A DNA stretch of 64,000 bases from Pacificimonas pallii (GTDB taxonomy: Bacteria > Pseudomonadota > Alphaproteobacteria > Sphingomonadales > Sphingomonadaceae). The notes under the pieces are model-generated. The model had not been told where the DNA came from. It did not search any database and saw only the letters and a list, made by a program, of their open reading frames with translations. The position numbers and the translations under genes are program-made. The stretch covers positions 434,001 through 498,000 of the forward strand of contig NZ_JAGSPA010000002.1 of NCBI RefSeq assembly GCF_019204005.1. Direction: 5' to 3'. This document shows, in pieces, positions 1 through 10,594 of the stretch; the first letter of the stretch is position 1, and the number at the start of each line of letters is the position of its first letter.

Positions 1-538
1 TTCCACAATCGGTGAGAACCAGTCGCTGCGCCGTGCCGCGACCATCACCGTGGGCGAAGGCGTCGTGACGCCCTATATCCACAATCAGGCGGCGCCGGGC
101 CTTGGCAAGATCGGTGTGCTGGTTGCGCTGGAATCCGCTGCGGACAAGGACGCGCTGAACGCATTCGCAAAGCAGCTCGCCATGCATATCGCGGCGGCGG
201 CGCCGCTGGCCCTGGACGAGAGCGGCGTTGATCCTGTGACGGTCGAGCGTGAGCGCGCCATCGCCATGGAGAAAGCCAAAGAAAGTGGCAAGCCCGACAA
301 TATCGTCGAAAAGATGGTTGACGGTACCGTGCGCAAATTCGTCAGCGAAAACACGCTGCTGGGCCAGGTTTTTGTCATCGACGGCAAGGCAAAGGTCAGC
401 GATGTCGTCGCGGCGAAGGCGAAGGAACTGGGTGCCGATATCAGGATCGCCAATTATGTCCGCTTCCAGCTGGGTGAGGGCATTGAACGCGAAGAAAGCG
501 ACTTCGCCGCGGAAGTCGCGGCCGCCGTCGGCGGCTGA
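1..538 (+). CDS. tsf: Elongation factor Ts, C-terminal part (5' end outside window)
   Basis: EF-Ts is the nucleotide exchange factor that recycles EF-Tu-GDP. The frame is open from base 2 to the TGA at 536-538 and continues to the left edge, so the start and N-terminal domain are missing. The visible part is the dimerization/core region and the C-terminal helix, ending in an Ala/Gly-rich tail. The identity is supported by the segment [15 protein letters not shown] near the C-terminus, which is typical of bacterial EF-Ts. It is the first visible gene of a co-directional series with pyrH, frr and uppS, the classical neighbours of tsf. Inference: rpsB lies just upstream outside the window. Confidence 0.95.
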   Translation, partial: STIGENQSLRRAATITVGEGVVTPYIHNQAAPGLGKIGVLVALESAADKDALNAFAKQLAMHIAAAAPLALDESGVDPVTVERERAIAMEKAKESGKPDNIVEKMVDGTVRKFVSENTLLGQVFVIDGKAKVSDVVAAKAKELGADIRIANYVRFQLGEGIEREESDFAAEVAAAVGG

Positions 539-682
539 TTTCCTCCTGCGCTCCCTACGGGCGGGGGCGTATGCGAAGTCTGTAAAATGGGCCGGGTCGC
601 GGGGATTGGTTCCTTGCCGCCCGGCCAGCGCGCGTCTAAGACCCGCGACAACTTGCCGTTTCTGCTGGAGTACAGGCCTGAG

Positions 683-1399
683 ATGCCAACCCGTTCTTAT
701 AAACGCATTCTCCTTAAGCTGAGCGGTGAAGCCCTGATGGGCGACCAGCAGTTCGGCATCGATACCGAGACCGTCGCCGCCATTGCCGGGGAAGTGAAAC
801 TCGCCAAGGAAGCCGGTTTCGAACTGTGCCTGGTCGTGGGCGGGGGCAATATTTTCCGCGGCCTTGCGGCTGCGGAACAGGGGTTCGACCGGGCAAGCGC
901 GGATTATATGGGCATGCTGGCGACCGTCATGAACGCTCTTGCGGTGCAGAATGCGCTGGAGCAGCAGGGGTGCGACACGCGCGTCATGTCGGCAATTCCG
1001 ATGGCGAGCGTGTGCGAACCCTATATCCGGCGCAAGGCCGTGCGGCATATGGAGAAAGACCGGATCGTCATGTTCGCCGCCGGGACCGGCAATCCCTATT
1101 TCACCACCGACACCGCCGCGGCCCTGCGTGCGGCGGAGATGCAGTGTGACGCGCTGTTCAAGGGAACGAGCGTGGACGGCGTCTATACATCCGATCCCAA
1201 GAAGGACGCGAACGCAACCCGCTACGATACGCTAAGCTATGACCGGGTCCTTAGCGACAATCTGCGGGTGATGGATGCCTCGGCGGTGGCGCTCTGCCGC
1301 GATAATGACATCCCGATCGTGGTCTTCAACATTCGGGAACGCGGTAACCTCGCCCGCGTTCTTGCCGGAGACGGCGTCTCCACAACTGTAAGCAACTGA
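683..1399 (+). CDS. pyrH: Uridylate kinase (UMP kinase)
   Basis: PyrH phosphorylates UMP to UDP in pyrimidine nucleotide synthesis; it belongs to the amino-acid kinase family and is hexameric in bacteria. The product is 238 residues, the usual size. The N-terminus carries the family start [14 protein letters not shown], followed by the glycine-rich GGGNIFRG segment and the [14 protein letters not shown] helix. The C-terminal region has [12 protein letters not shown] and [10 protein letters not shown] chose the ATG at 683 because family homology begins right there. An in-frame start at 587 would add 32 unrelated residues. It lies 144 bp after tsf and 15 bp before frr. Confidence 0.96.
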   Translation: MPTRSYKRILLKLSGEALMGDQQFGIDTETVAAIAGEVKLAKEAGFELCLVVGGGNIFRGLAAAEQGFDRASADYMGMLATVMNALAVQNALEQQGCDTRVMSAIPMASVCEPYIRRKAVRHMEKDRIVMFAAGTGNPYFTTDTAAALRAAEMQCDALFKGTSVDGVYTSDPKKDANATRYDTLSYDRVLSDNLRVMDASAVALCRDNDIPIVVFNIRERGNLARVLAGDGVSTTVSN

Positions 1400-1414
1400 C
1401 TGAAAGATAAAGAC

Positions 1415-1971
1415 ATGTCTGCTGGATACGATAAAGCCGATATTGAACGCCGCATGGACGGCGCGATTGACAGCCTGAAGGGGGACCTGGCCGGTCTGCG
1501 CACGGGCCGCGCCAATACGGCATTGCTCGATCCCGTAACCGTGGAAGTCTACGGCGCCAAAATGCCGCTCAACCAGGTCGCGACCGTGACGGCACCCGAT
1601 GCGCGCATGCTGGCGGTCAATGTCTGGGACAAGGGGAACATCCAGCCGGTGGAGAAGGCGATCCGCGCGGCGGGCCTGGGGCTGAACCCCGTCACCGATG
1701 GTCAGAACATTCGCCTGCCGCTGCCTGACATGACGGAGGATCGCCGAAAGGAACTCGCCAAGCTGTGCTCGCAATATGCGGAAAAGGCGAAAATCGCCGT
1801 CCGCAATGTCCGCCGCGACGGTATGGAAGCGCTGAAGGCGTCAGAGAAGAACGGCGACATCAGCCAGGACGAGCAGAAAAAGGGCGAAGGCGAAGTTCAG
1901 AAAGTCACCGACGTGAAAATCGGGGAAATCGAAACCGTAACCGCCGCCAAGGAAAAGGAAATCATGAGCCA

Positions 1972-1975
<4 letters not shown>
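1415..1975 (+). CDS. frr: Ribosome recycling factor
   Basis: RRF acts with EF-G to split post-termination ribosomes. The 186-residue length matches the family (about 185). Seen: the N-terminal helix with LAGLRTGRANTALLDPVTVEVYG, the segment typical of RRF domain I. It is followed by LNQVATVTAPDARML, NPVTDGQNIRLPLP and the C-terminal coiled arm with RNVRRDG and KNGDISQDEQKKGEGEVQK. The start ATG is 15 bp after the pyrH stop. The stop codon TGA overlaps the GTG start of uppS (sequence GTGA at 1972-1975), which suggests translational coupling. Confidence 0.97.
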
Positions 1976-2680
<705 letters not shown>

Positions 2681-2694
<14 letters not shown>

Positions 2695-3523
2695 GACCCC
2701 GCCCGAACCAGCCGGTGCGGAACCAGTCCGGTCTGAACGGACCCGCGAGACCCTTCGCGTTCGCTATAAGGATTTGATGCCGCGCTTTATCGTCGGTGTG
2801 CTGCTGATCGCGATTGCGATTTTCGGCGGCTGGCAGGGGGGGCTGTTTTTCAACTTCCTGATGGGCATCGCCGCGCTCCTCGTCTTTCGCGAGTGGACCC
2901 GAATGGTCGGCACGACCGCCGGAAACGACCGCATGGTCGGCTTTATCGGCATCGGTGCCGCGGTCGTTCTGGGTAATGACGGCCTTGTTATGTATGGCTT
3001 TGCCGCGCTTGCGGTGGCGGCGATCTGGTATCTGTTCACCGATCGCCGGGCGGCAATGGGCATCCTTTATGCGGGCCTGCCGTTCATGTGTCTGATCTGG
3101 CTGCGCTATCAGGAAAACGGATTTGGCCTGATTGTCTGGACGCTCGCCGTCGTGTGGGCGACGGATATAGGGGCGTATTTCAGCGGGAGGACAATCGGCG
3201 GGCCAAAGATCGCTCCGGCCATCAGCCCATCGAAGACGTGGGCCGGACTGGCCGGCGGCATGTTCGCCGCAGCAGGTGTCGGCGTTCTCAACGACTTTAT
3301 TTTCCAATTGCCTTTCGAAGCCGTGCATGCCGCGGCGCTCGGTGCCCTCCTTGCCGTTATCGCGCAGGTGGGAGATTTTTATGAAAGCCATCTCAAGCGG
3401 CGGGCGGGTGTCAAGGATTCCGGGCACCTGCTGCCCGGCCATGGCGGCGTCATGGACCGTTTGGACGGCCTGGTGCCGGTGTCTATCCTGGTCGCCAGCG
3501 CGGTGTGGTTCATAGGACAATAA
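2681..3523 (+). CDS. cdsA: Phosphatidate cytidylyltransferase (CDP-diacylglycerol synthase)
   Basis: CdsA is an integral membrane enzyme that converts phosphatidate and CTP to CDP-diacylglycerol, the precursor of membrane phospholipids. The 280-residue protein has a charged N-terminal tail of about 30 residues, then multiple hydrophobic helices. The family signature near the C-terminus is clear: SHLKRRAGVKDSGHLLPGHG followed by GVMDRLDG (K-D, HGG and D-R-x-D elements). I chose ATG 2681, preceded by a GGGAG Shine-Dalgarno sequence. The open frame extends upstream to 2594, but that part overlaps uppS. The stop TAA overlaps the dxr start (TAATG). Confidence 0.95.
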
Positions 3524-4680
3524 TGCGATCCGTTTCGATATTTGGCGCGACGGGTTCTGTCGGCATTTCCGCGCTTGAGCTGATCGCGCACGAGCCGGAC
3601 AGATGGTCGGTCGATGTCCTGACGGCCAATAGCAGCGCGGGCGATCTTGCCGCTCAGGCCAAGGCCTGCGGCGCCAGACTCGCCGTGGTGGCGGATGAAG
3701 GTGCCTATGGCGATCTGCAGGCCGCCCTTGCGGGTACGGATATCGAATGTGCCGCCGGAACCGCCGCGCTTGAAGAGGCGGCACGGCGCCCGGTTGATGT
3801 CACGCTCGCGGCCATCGTCGGCGCGGCCGGCCTGATGCCCACCCTGCGCGCGGTCGAGCGCGGCGGGATCATCGCGATTGCGAACAAGGAAGCGCTGGTG
3901 TGTGCAGGACCTCTCGTCACCGCGGCCGCGCGGGATTCCGGCGCGAAGTTACTGCCCGTCGACAGCGAGCATAACGCGATCTTTCAGGTTTTCGACTTCG
4001 AGACGCCTGAAAGTGTGTCGCGTATCATCCTGACCGCGAGCGGCGGTCCGTTTCGTACCAAAAGCCTGGACGAAATGCGGGCCATGACACCTGCGCAGGC
4101 CGTCGCGCACCCGGTCTGGTCCATGGGCGCGAAGATCAGTGTCGACAGCGCGACATTGATGAACAAGGGTCTCGAGATGATCGAGGCGGCCCGCCTGTTT
4201 CCGGTGCGTGCCGACCAGATTGACGTGATCGTGCACCCTCAGTCTATCGTCCATAGCTTTGTGGAATATGTTGACGGGTCCGTGCTGGCGCAGCTCGGCT
4301 CCCCCGACATGAAAACGCCGATTGCCTATGCGATGGCATATCCAAAGCGTATCAAGACGCCCGTGGCGCCGCTTGACCTGATTGCCGCCGCCAGACTGGA
4401 ATTCGAGGAACCGGACCCCGTGCGGTTTCCGGCGCTTCGGCTTGCCCGCGAAGCCATGGTCGCCGATGGCACCGCACCCGTGTCGCTGAACGCGGCGAAT
4501 GAAGTCGCCGTGGCGGCGTTTCTCGAGGACCGGCTCGCGTTTCTCGACATCGCGGCGGCGGTCGATCATGTCATGGCGCGCATGAGTACCTGTGCGGTCG
4601 CCACACTCGGCGATATTTTCGCATGCGACGCCGAGGCACGCCGCATTGCGAAGGATTTTGTCTCCGCGAGGGGTAGATAG
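3523..4680 (+). CDS. dxr: 1-deoxy-D-xylulose 5-phosphate reductoisomerase
   Basis: Dxr catalyses the committed step of the MEP isoprenoid pathway, converting DXP to MEP with NADPH. The 385-residue product starts with the Rossmann motif SIFGATGSVGISALEL. It then shows IIAIANKEALVCAG, the metal/substrate region LPVDSEHNAIFQ, LTASGGPFR, SVDSATLMNKGLEMIEA and HPQSIVHSFVEYVDGS, all characteristic. The start at 3523 shares its A with the cdsA stop; an upstream in-frame start at 3505 would overlap cdsA more. Together with uppS this operon couples isoprenoid supply to carrier-lipid synthesis. Confidence 0.97.
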   Translation: MRSVSIFGATGSVGISALELIAHEPDRWSVDVLTANSSAGDLAAQAKACGARLAVVADEGAYGDLQAALAGTDIECAAGTAALEEAARRPVDVTLAAIVGAAGLMPTLRAVERGGIIAIANKEALVCAGPLVTAAARDSGAKLLPVDSEHNAIFQVFDFETPESVSRIILTASGGPFRTKSLDEMRAMTPAQAVAHPVWSMGAKISVDSATLMNKGLEMIEAARLFPVRADQIDVIVHPQSIVHSFVEYVDGSVLAQLGSPDMKTPIAYAMAYPKRIKTPVAPLDLIAAARLEFEEPDPVRFPALRLAREAMVADGTAPVSLNAANEVAVAAFLEDRLAFLDIAAAVDHVMARMSTCAVATLGDIFACDAEARRIAKDFVSARGR

Positions 4681-4683
4681 ATC

Positions 4684-5832
4684 ATGCCCACGACTTTCGA
4701 ACAGCCGAGTTTCCTGTTTACCGTCCTGATGTTCATCCTGATGATCGGCCCGCTGGTGTTCGTTCACGAGATGGGACATTATCTGGTCGGGCGTCTTTTC
4801 AGGACGAAGGTCGACAGCTTTTCCATTGGTTTTGGTCCGCAGATTGCCGGCTGGCGCGACAGGCGGGGGACGGTCTGGCGGCTAAGCGCTCTTCCGCTTG
4901 GCGGCTATGTGAAATTTGCAGGCGACGCGAATGCGGCGGGTGCGGGAAGCGAAGGCCTCAGCGATATTCCGCTAGCGGAACGCGGCGACTATTTCGCGTT
5001 CAAGCCGCTATGGCAGCGTGCCCTTATCGTGCTGGCGGGTCCGGCCATCAATTTCCTGTTCGCAATCCTGATTTTCGCAGGGTTTGCCTTCACCATGGGG
5101 CAGATCACCATGCCTCCTATTGTCGGGCAGGTGCAGGAGGGGTCCGCGGCTGACGCGGCAGGCTTTGAAGTCGGTGATCGCATCACGTCGATCGACGGGC
5201 GCGAGATCAATGAATGGCCAATCCTGGTGCAGGAAGTCCGGATGAATCCGGGCGTGCCCATGACGGTCAGCCTGGTGCGAGATGGCATGCCGCGAGAGGT
5301 TACCCTGACGCCAAAGATCATCGAGATGGAAGATCGGTTCGGTAATCGCGGTCGCATCGGCCAGCTGGGCGTGGCGAATGCCGACGCGCCGGAGGTTCGT
5401 CAGGTTGGCCTGATTGAAAGCGTCGGGATCGGTATTTCCGAAACCGCCCGCACCGTACGGTCCATGGTCGATCTGCTCAGCCAGCTGATCCGCGGACAGC
5501 GTTCCATCGAGGAACTGGGCGGCCCGCTGAAAATCGGTCAGATGTCGGGGCAGGTGGGCACGCTGGGGGCCGCGGCGTTCGTGTCGTTCATGGCGCTCAT
5601 TTCCATCAATCTGGGGTTCATCAACCTTCTGCCAATTCCCATGCTCGACGGCGGACATCTCGCGCTTTATGCAGCTGAGGCTGCGCGCGGGGGCAAGCCG
5701 CTACCCGAAAGGGCGCAGCAATGGGCATTCATGGGTGGTTTCGCACTGGTAATCTCTTTCATGTTGGTCGTCACGTTCAACGACCTTGCTTCTTTCGGGG
5801 TCTGGCGTCATGCCCTCGAACTGCTCGGTTGA
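4684..5832 (+). CDS. rseP: Site-2 intramembrane zinc metalloprotease RseP
   Basis: RseP-type proteases cut transmembrane regulatory proteins or signal-peptide remnants inside the inner membrane. The 382-residue product has the zinc motif HEMGH at residues 28-32 in the first membrane segment and a membrane segment near residues 115-135. A PDZ domain follows (around QVQEGSAADAAGFEVGDRI), and the second metal ligand motif LDGGHL lies around residue 322 in a C-terminal helix. It starts 3 bp after dxr and precedes bamA, the usual alphaproteobacterial order. No anti-sigma target is encoded in the window. Confidence 0.95.
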   Translation: MPTTFEQPSFLFTVLMFILMIGPLVFVHEMGHYLVGRLFRTKVDSFSIGFGPQIAGWRDRRGTVWRLSALPLGGYVKFAGDANAAGAGSEGLSDIPLAERGDYFAFKPLWQRALIVLAGPAINFLFAILIFAGFAFTMGQITMPPIVGQVQEGSAADAAGFEVGDRITSIDGREINEWPILVQEVRMNPGVPMTVSLVRDGMPREVTLTPKIIEMEDRFGNRGRIGQLGVANADAPEVRQVGLIESVGIGISETARTVRSMVDLLSQLIRGQRSIEELGGPLKIGQMSGQVGTLGAAAFVSFMALISINLGFINLLPIPMLDGGHLALYAAEAARGGKPLPERAQQWAFMGGFALVISFMLVVTFNDLASFGVWRHALELLG

Positions 5833-5896
5833 GACATGTGCGGGTGACGATTGCCGCAATGTTCGTAACAGATAAAAAATAAAGGTAAGGGGTTTG

Positions 5897-8593
5897 ATGT
5901 CAGCTTTTTCCGCCGCGCGGTCGCGTCTGGTGCCGGGGCTGCTTGTCAGCTCCGCGGTACTTCTCGTTCCCGCCGTTGCTGCTGCCCAGGTCGCTGAACC
6001 AGTCGCCGAGACGTCAGAGGTCGACGCCCTGGATGCTGCGCCTGCCGCCGAAGAGGAGCGCCGCGTGCGGTCCATCACGGTGCGCGGCAATGAGCGTCTG
6101 GAGCCGGAAACGGTCGCCTCTTATATCGGTCTGAGCGCAGGCGAGCCCTATGATCGCAATCGTCTCGATACGGCGCTGAAGAGCCTTTATGCGACAGACC
6201 TGTTCGCGGATGTGACGATCCGTGATCGCGGCGGCGACCTGCTGGTCGAGGTGCAGGAAAATCCGGTCGTGAACCGGATCATTCTGGAGGGCAATCGCCG
6301 GGTCAAGGAGGACAAGATCGCGCCGGAAATCCGGCTCGCACCGCGGCAGATCTTCACGCGTGCGAAAGCACGCAGCGACGTCGCGCGTATCGTTGAACTC
6401 TATCGCCGTCAGGGCCGCTTCGCCGCTGCCGTGGAACCGCAGATCGTTCCGCTCGATCAGAACCGCGTCGATGTCGTTTTCGAGATCACCGAAGGTCCCA
6501 AGTCGAAAGTGAAGCGGATCAACTTCCTTGGCAATGAGCAGTTCGGTGACGGCAAGCTGCGCGGCGAAATCGCGACGCGCGAATCCAAATGGTTCCGCCT
6601 CTTCACATCGAACGATACCTATGATCCCGACCGCTCGGCCTATGACCAGCAGGTTCTGAGGCAGTTTTATCTGACCGAAGGCTATGCCGATTTCCGCGTC
6701 GCATCGTCGGTTGCGGAACTGACGCCGAACAATGAAGACTTCGTCCTGACCTATGTGATCGACGAGGGCGAACGCTACAATTTTGGCGAAGTCACGCTGG
6801 AATCCGAAATCCGCGATATCGATGAGACCAGTTTCCGCGCGCTCATCGGTATACAGGACGGCGACGTCTATAACGCCAAGCGTATCGAGGATACGATCAC
6901 GGTGCTGCAGGAAACCGCTGGTCTGCTTGGTTATGCCTTTGCCGACGTCCAGCCGCAGTTCACCCGCAATCGCGAAGATCTGACCATGGATGTTGCGTTC
7001 GTGATCCGCGAGGCACCGCGTGTCTACATCGAGCGCGTCGATATTAACGGCAATGTCATCACGCGCGACAAGGTCGTACGCCGCGAGTTCCGCCTTGTCG
7101 AGGGCGATGCGTTCAATACGTTCAAGGTGAAGCGCACGCAGGCGCGTATCCAGAGCCTCGGCTTCTTCCAGGAAGATCTGGAGATCGAGCAGAAGCCCGG
7201 GTCCGGCCCGGACAAGGTCATTCTGGAAGTGAACGCGCAGGAACAGGCGACAGGCGAATTGCAACTGTCCGCCGGTTTCTCCTCGCTTGAGCGTTTCCTC
7301 GTCTCAGCGTCCATTCGCCAGCGCAACTTCCGCGGCCTGGGCCAGGAATTGCGGGCATCGGCAAACATTTCCAGCTACTCGAAATCGGTCGATGTCGGCT
7401 TCACCGAACCCTATCTCTTCAACCGTAACCTCGCGCTTGGTTTTGATGTGTTCCGCCGCGACTTCAATAGCTTCAATTTCAATGCGAGTGGCAATCGAAA
7501 TACTACTTACGAGCAGGTGACGACCGGTCTGCAACTTCGTACGGGTTTCCCGATCACCGAGTTCTGGTCTGCATCCGTACGGTATAATTTGCAGCTCGAC
7601 GACATTTCGTTGCCGTTGAATGCGAGCCGTTTTACCGATTTCAATGGCGATGGGGAATTCACCGAGGATGAGTGCGATCCGATCCGTTCGGGCCGCTTCC
7701 TGTGCGATGCGCTCGGCAAGCGCACGACCTCCGCCATTGGGTATAGTCTTGCCTTTGACAACACCGATAATCGTATCCGGCCGAGCCGCGGACAGCGTGT
7801 TGTCTTCAGTCAGGATATTGCCGGTCTTGGCGGCATCAAATATCTGCGCAGCCAGATTGACGCGGATAAATATTTTCGTATTGGCCGCAGTGACTTCATC
7901 GTCGGCGTTGGCCTCGAGGCAGGGTATATAACCGGCTATGGCGGTGACGATATTCGTATCAATGATCGCTATTTCCTTGGCGAACCGCGCATGCGCGGCT
8001 TTGATATTCGCGGCGTTGGTCCGCGTGTAATTCGTAACCGCTATATACCGGCAACGGCCGATGGCGACGGAAATTTGCCGGATGGCGCGATTGCCGTACC
8101 GGACCTGAACGGGTCGCCAGGCTTTGTTGTTATCGACACCAATCCCGATCGTCAGCAGGACGATTCCCTTGGCGGCCAGGCCTATTATCTTGGCCGCGTG
8201 GAGATGCAGATCCCGCTTGGCGAGGGTGTCGCTGAACTTGGCATTCGGCCCTCTATATTCGTCGATGTCGGCGCACTCTGGGATGTTGACTTCGACCCGG
8301 ACAGCCAGCTGATCAATCGGCCGACATTCGATGTCCAGCGCTTTGTCGATGCAGATGGTGATGGTCGTCCTGATGAAGACGCGGACGGAAACCGGATTAC
8401 CGAGACGGTGGGCACGCCAGGCTTCCGTGAACAGTTCTTTGGTGACAGCCCCAAACCGCGCGTATCTATCGGTATTGGTGCGTCGTGGAACTCGCCATTC
8501 GGACCGTTCAGGTTCGATATCGCCAAGGCTTTGCTAAGTGAGCCGGGCGACGATACGCAGCTATTCCAATTCAATGTAGGAACTTCATTCTGA
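5897..8593 (+). CDS. bamA: Outer membrane protein assembly factor BamA
   Basis: BamA is the central Omp85 subunit of the machine that inserts beta-barrels into the outer membrane. The 898-residue product has a signal peptide ending at AVAAAQ, five POTRA-like repeats to about residue 430, and a C-terminal 16-stranded barrel ending in Phe (NVGTSF). The conserved loop-6 motif appears as MRGF at residues 699-702. I chose ATG 5897, behind GGTAAGGGG; a TTG at 5894 is the alternative. Odd points: the barrel loops contain three Asp/Gly-rich inserts like calcium-binding loops (residues about 581-592, 722-730 and 818-832). Two nearby cysteines (593 and 603) could form a disulfide. Confidence 0.96.
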   Translation: MSAFSAARSRLVPGLLVSSAVLLVPAVAAAQVAEPVAETSEVDALDAAPAAEEERRVRSITVRGNERLEPETVASYIGLSAGEPYDRNRLDTALKSLYATDLFADVTIRDRGGDLLVEVQENPVVNRIILEGNRRVKEDKIAPEIRLAPRQIFTRAKARSDVARIVELYRRQGRFAAAVEPQIVPLDQNRVDVVFEITEGPKSKVKRINFLGNEQFGDGKLRGEIATRESKWFRLFTSNDTYDPDRSAYDQQVLRQFYLTEGYADFRVASSVAELTPNNEDFVLTYVIDEGERYNFGEVTLESEIRDIDETSFRALIGIQDGDVYNAKRIEDTITVLQETAGLLGYAFADVQPQFTRNREDLTMDVAFVIREAPRVYIERVDINGNVITRDKVVRREFRLVEGDAFNTFKVKRTQARIQSLGFFQEDLEIEQKPGSGPDKVILEVNAQEQATGELQLSAGFSSLERFLVSASIRQRNFRGLGQELRASANISSYSKSVDVGFTEPYLFNRNLALGFDVFRRDFNSFNFNASGNRNTTYEQVTTGLQLRTGFPITEFWSASVRYNLQLDDISLPLNASRFTDFNGDGEFTEDECDPIRSGRFLCDALGKRTTSAIGYSLAFDNTDNRIRPSRGQRVVFSQDIAGLGGIKYLRSQIDADKYFRIGRSDFIVGVGLEAGYITGYGGDDIRINDRYFLGEPRMRGFDIRGVGPRVIRNRYIPATADGDGNLPDGAIAVPDLNGSPGFVVIDTNPDRQQDDSLGGQAYYLGRVEMQIPLGEGVAELGIRPSIFVDVGALWDVDFDPDSQLINRPTFDVQRFVDADGDGRPDEDADGNRITETVGTPGFREQFFGDSPKPRVSIGIGASWNSPFGPFRFDIAKALLSEPGDDTQLFQFNVGTSF

Positions 8594-9210
8594 TGACTAT
8601 TTCAAAAACCCTCCTCGCCGGTGCAGCTCTTGCGGCGGCGGCCATGACGACCGCTTCGCCCGCTTTCGCGCAGGCGCGCGCCGTTGCCGTTATTTCCACC
8701 GATGGTGCCGTTCAGGGCAGCACGGCTTGGACGAATGCGCAGACGGCGATCCGTTCGACCTATGCCGCGCAGATCCAGGCGCTGGAAACACGCCAGGCGG
8801 CACTGGCCGCGGAGCTGAAGCCAATGCAGGATGCGTATAACAACGCCGCGCAGCAGCCTAATGCGACACGTGAGAGTGTCGCTCCCTATGCGCAGCCCCT
8901 GGCACAGAAGCAGCAGGCGGCGCAGGCCGAAATGCAGCAGCTGCAGCAGCCGGTCGCACTGGCGCGTGCCTATGTCGCAGAGCAGATCAGCGTGCATCTG
9001 GACGCCGCCGCCAAGGCGGCAATGGCTGCGGCTGGCGTCGATCTGGCACTGCGCCCTGAAGGCGTGCTGGTCGTCGGCCAGGGTTCGAACGCGAACCTGA
9101 CGGATGAGGTTGTGGCCGAGTTGAACAAGCGCGTGCAGAACGTGTCGGTAACGCCGCCGGCCGGATGGCAGCCTGGCCAGCTACAGCAGGCTGCCCAGCC
9201 GCAGCAGTAA
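8593..9210 (+). CDS. OmpH/Skp-family periplasmic chaperone
   Basis: Skp-like proteins hold unfolded outer-membrane proteins in the periplasm for delivery to BamA. The 205-residue product begins with a signal peptide (cleavage expected after TASPAFAQA), then a beta element VAVISTDGAVQGSTAW. A long Ala/Gln-rich helical hairpin follows (residues about 50-125), then a C-terminal beta element. The ATG overlaps the bamA stop by one base (TGATG), showing tight coupling to its functional partner. The Gln-rich C-terminus (GQLQQAAQPQQ) is low-complexity. The gene is closed by a strong terminator. Confidence 0.88.
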   Translation: MTISKTLLAGAALAAAAMTTASPAFAQARAVAVISTDGAVQGSTAWTNAQTAIRSTYAAQIQALETRQAALAAELKPMQDAYNNAAQQPNATRESVAPYAQPLAQKQQAAQAEMQQLQQPVALARAYVAEQISVHLDAAAKAAMAAAGVDLALRPEGVLVVGQGSNANLTDEVVAELNKRVQNVSVTPPAGWQPGQLQQAAQPQQ

Positions 9211-9228
9211 CATTCTGTAGGTAAAGAG

Positions 9229-9265
9229 AAAAAGGGGCGTGGCCGTGATGGCCGCGCCCCTTTTT
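9229..9265. terminator. Bidirectional intrinsic terminator
   Basis: A 16-bp stem (AAAAAGGGGCGTGGCC against GGCCGCGCCCCTTTTT, one G-T pair) with a 5-base loop separates the plus-strand bamA/ompH operon from the minus-strand liu operon. The stem has an A-tract on one side and a T-tract on the other, so it should work in both directions. Confidence 0.9.
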
Positions 9266-9286
9266 CCTATGCGCTTTCAAGCTGTT

Positions 9287-10444
9287 TCATGCCGTTTCCG
9301 CGAAAAGTTCGCGGCCAATGAGGAAACGGCGGATTTCGCTGGTACCGGCGCCGATTTCATAGAGTTTCGCATCGCGCAGAAGGCGGCCGGTCGGATATTC
9401 ATTGATGTAACCATTGCCGCCGAGCGCCTGAATGGCTTCGAGCGCCATCCATGTCGCCTTCTCCGCCGAGTAAAGAATGGCACCCGCAGCGTCCTTGCGC
9501 GCGGTCTCACCGCGATCGCAGGCCTTTGCCACTTCATAGACATAAGCACGCGCCGTGTTCCAGGCGACGTACATGTCGGCAAGCTTTCCCTGCATGAGCT
9601 GGAATGTGCCAATGGGTTTGCCAAACTGGCTGCGCTCGTGGACGTACGGCACGACAACGTCCATGCAAGCGGCCATGATGCCAAGCGGCCCGCCGGAGAG
9701 GACGACACGCTCATAATCGAGGCCCGACATCAGGATCTGCGCACCTTGTCCCTCTTCGCCAAGACGGTTTTCATAGGGGACTTCGCAATCCTCAAACACC
9801 AGTTCACAGGTGTCGGAGCCGCGCATGCCAAGCTTGTCGAGCTTCTGCGCCGTCTTGAAACCGGCCATGCCCTTTTCGATGAGGAAGGCGCTGATCCCCT
9901 TGGGACCCGCTTCCATGTCGGTCTTGGCGTAGACGATGAGCGTGTCCGCCTCCGGACCATTGGTGATCCACATCTTATTGCCGTTCAGGATATAGCGATC
10001 GTTGCGCGTCTCCGCGCGTAGCCGCATCGAAACGACGTCGGAGCCCGACCCGGGTTCGGACATGGCGAGTGAGCCGACATGTTCGCCGGACATCAGCCTG
10101 GGCAGGTATTTCGCCTTCTGCTCCGCATTGCCCCAGCGGCCAAGCTGGTTGACGCAGAGATTGGAATGCGCACCGTAGCTGAGCCCGACGCTGGCAGACG
10201 CGCGGCTGATCTCCTCGACGGCGATGGTATGCGCGAGATAGCCAAGGCCGGTGCCGCCATCCTCTTCTGAAATCGTGATCCCGAGCAGGCCGAGATCGCC
10301 AAGCTGGGGCCAGAGGTCGCGCGGAAATTGATTGCTTTCATCAATTTCGGCTGCCCGCGGGGCAAGCTTGTCGGTCGCCCAGCCGCGGATGCTGTCACGC
10401 AGCATGTCAATGGTTTCGCCGTGATCGAATTTCAGGGTCTGCAT
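9287..10444 (-). CDS. liuA: Isovaleryl-CoA dehydrogenase
   Basis: This FAD enzyme oxidizes isovaleryl-CoA to 3-methylcrotonyl-CoA in leucine degradation. The 385-residue product matches the acyl-CoA dehydrogenase fold. Seen: [39 protein letters not shown], and the isovaleryl-CoA-type catalytic base segment [14 protein letters not shown] with Glu245. The C-terminus has [20 protein letters not shown] and [17 protein letters not shown] chose ATG 10444 because CGGAGA lies upstream and homology starts there. It is the last gene of the minus-strand liu operon, 150 bp after liuD. Confidence 0.93.
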   Translation of the reverse strand: MQTLKFDHGETIDMLRDSIRGWATDKLAPRAAEIDESNQFPRDLWPQLGDLGLLGITISEEDGGTGLGYLAHTIAVEEISRASASVGLSYGAHSNLCVNQLGRWGNAEQKAKYLPRLMSGEHVGSLAMSEPGSGSDVVSMRLRAETRNDRYILNGNKMWITNGPEADTLIVYAKTDMEAGPKGISAFLIEKGMAGFKTAQKLDKLGMRGSDTCELVFEDCEVPYENRLGEEGQGAQILMSGLDYERVVLSGGPLGIMAACMDVVVPYVHERSQFGKPIGTFQLMQGKLADMYVAWNTARAYVYEVAKACDRGETARKDAAGAILYSAEKATWMALEAIQALGGNGYINEYPTGRLLRDAKLYEIGAGTSEIRRFLIGRELFAETA

Positions 10445-10594
10445 GGGAATAATGTCTCCGAAGGTGGCGAAGTTTGTGCCGGAATACGGTTTGTCTTGAC
10501 GATACCGCAATAGGATTCGCCGGGTTCACAACATTTGATCATGAATTGGATGCGTAGGACAGGGGTTCCTTCATCTCCGCGTCGTGCCCGGGGG

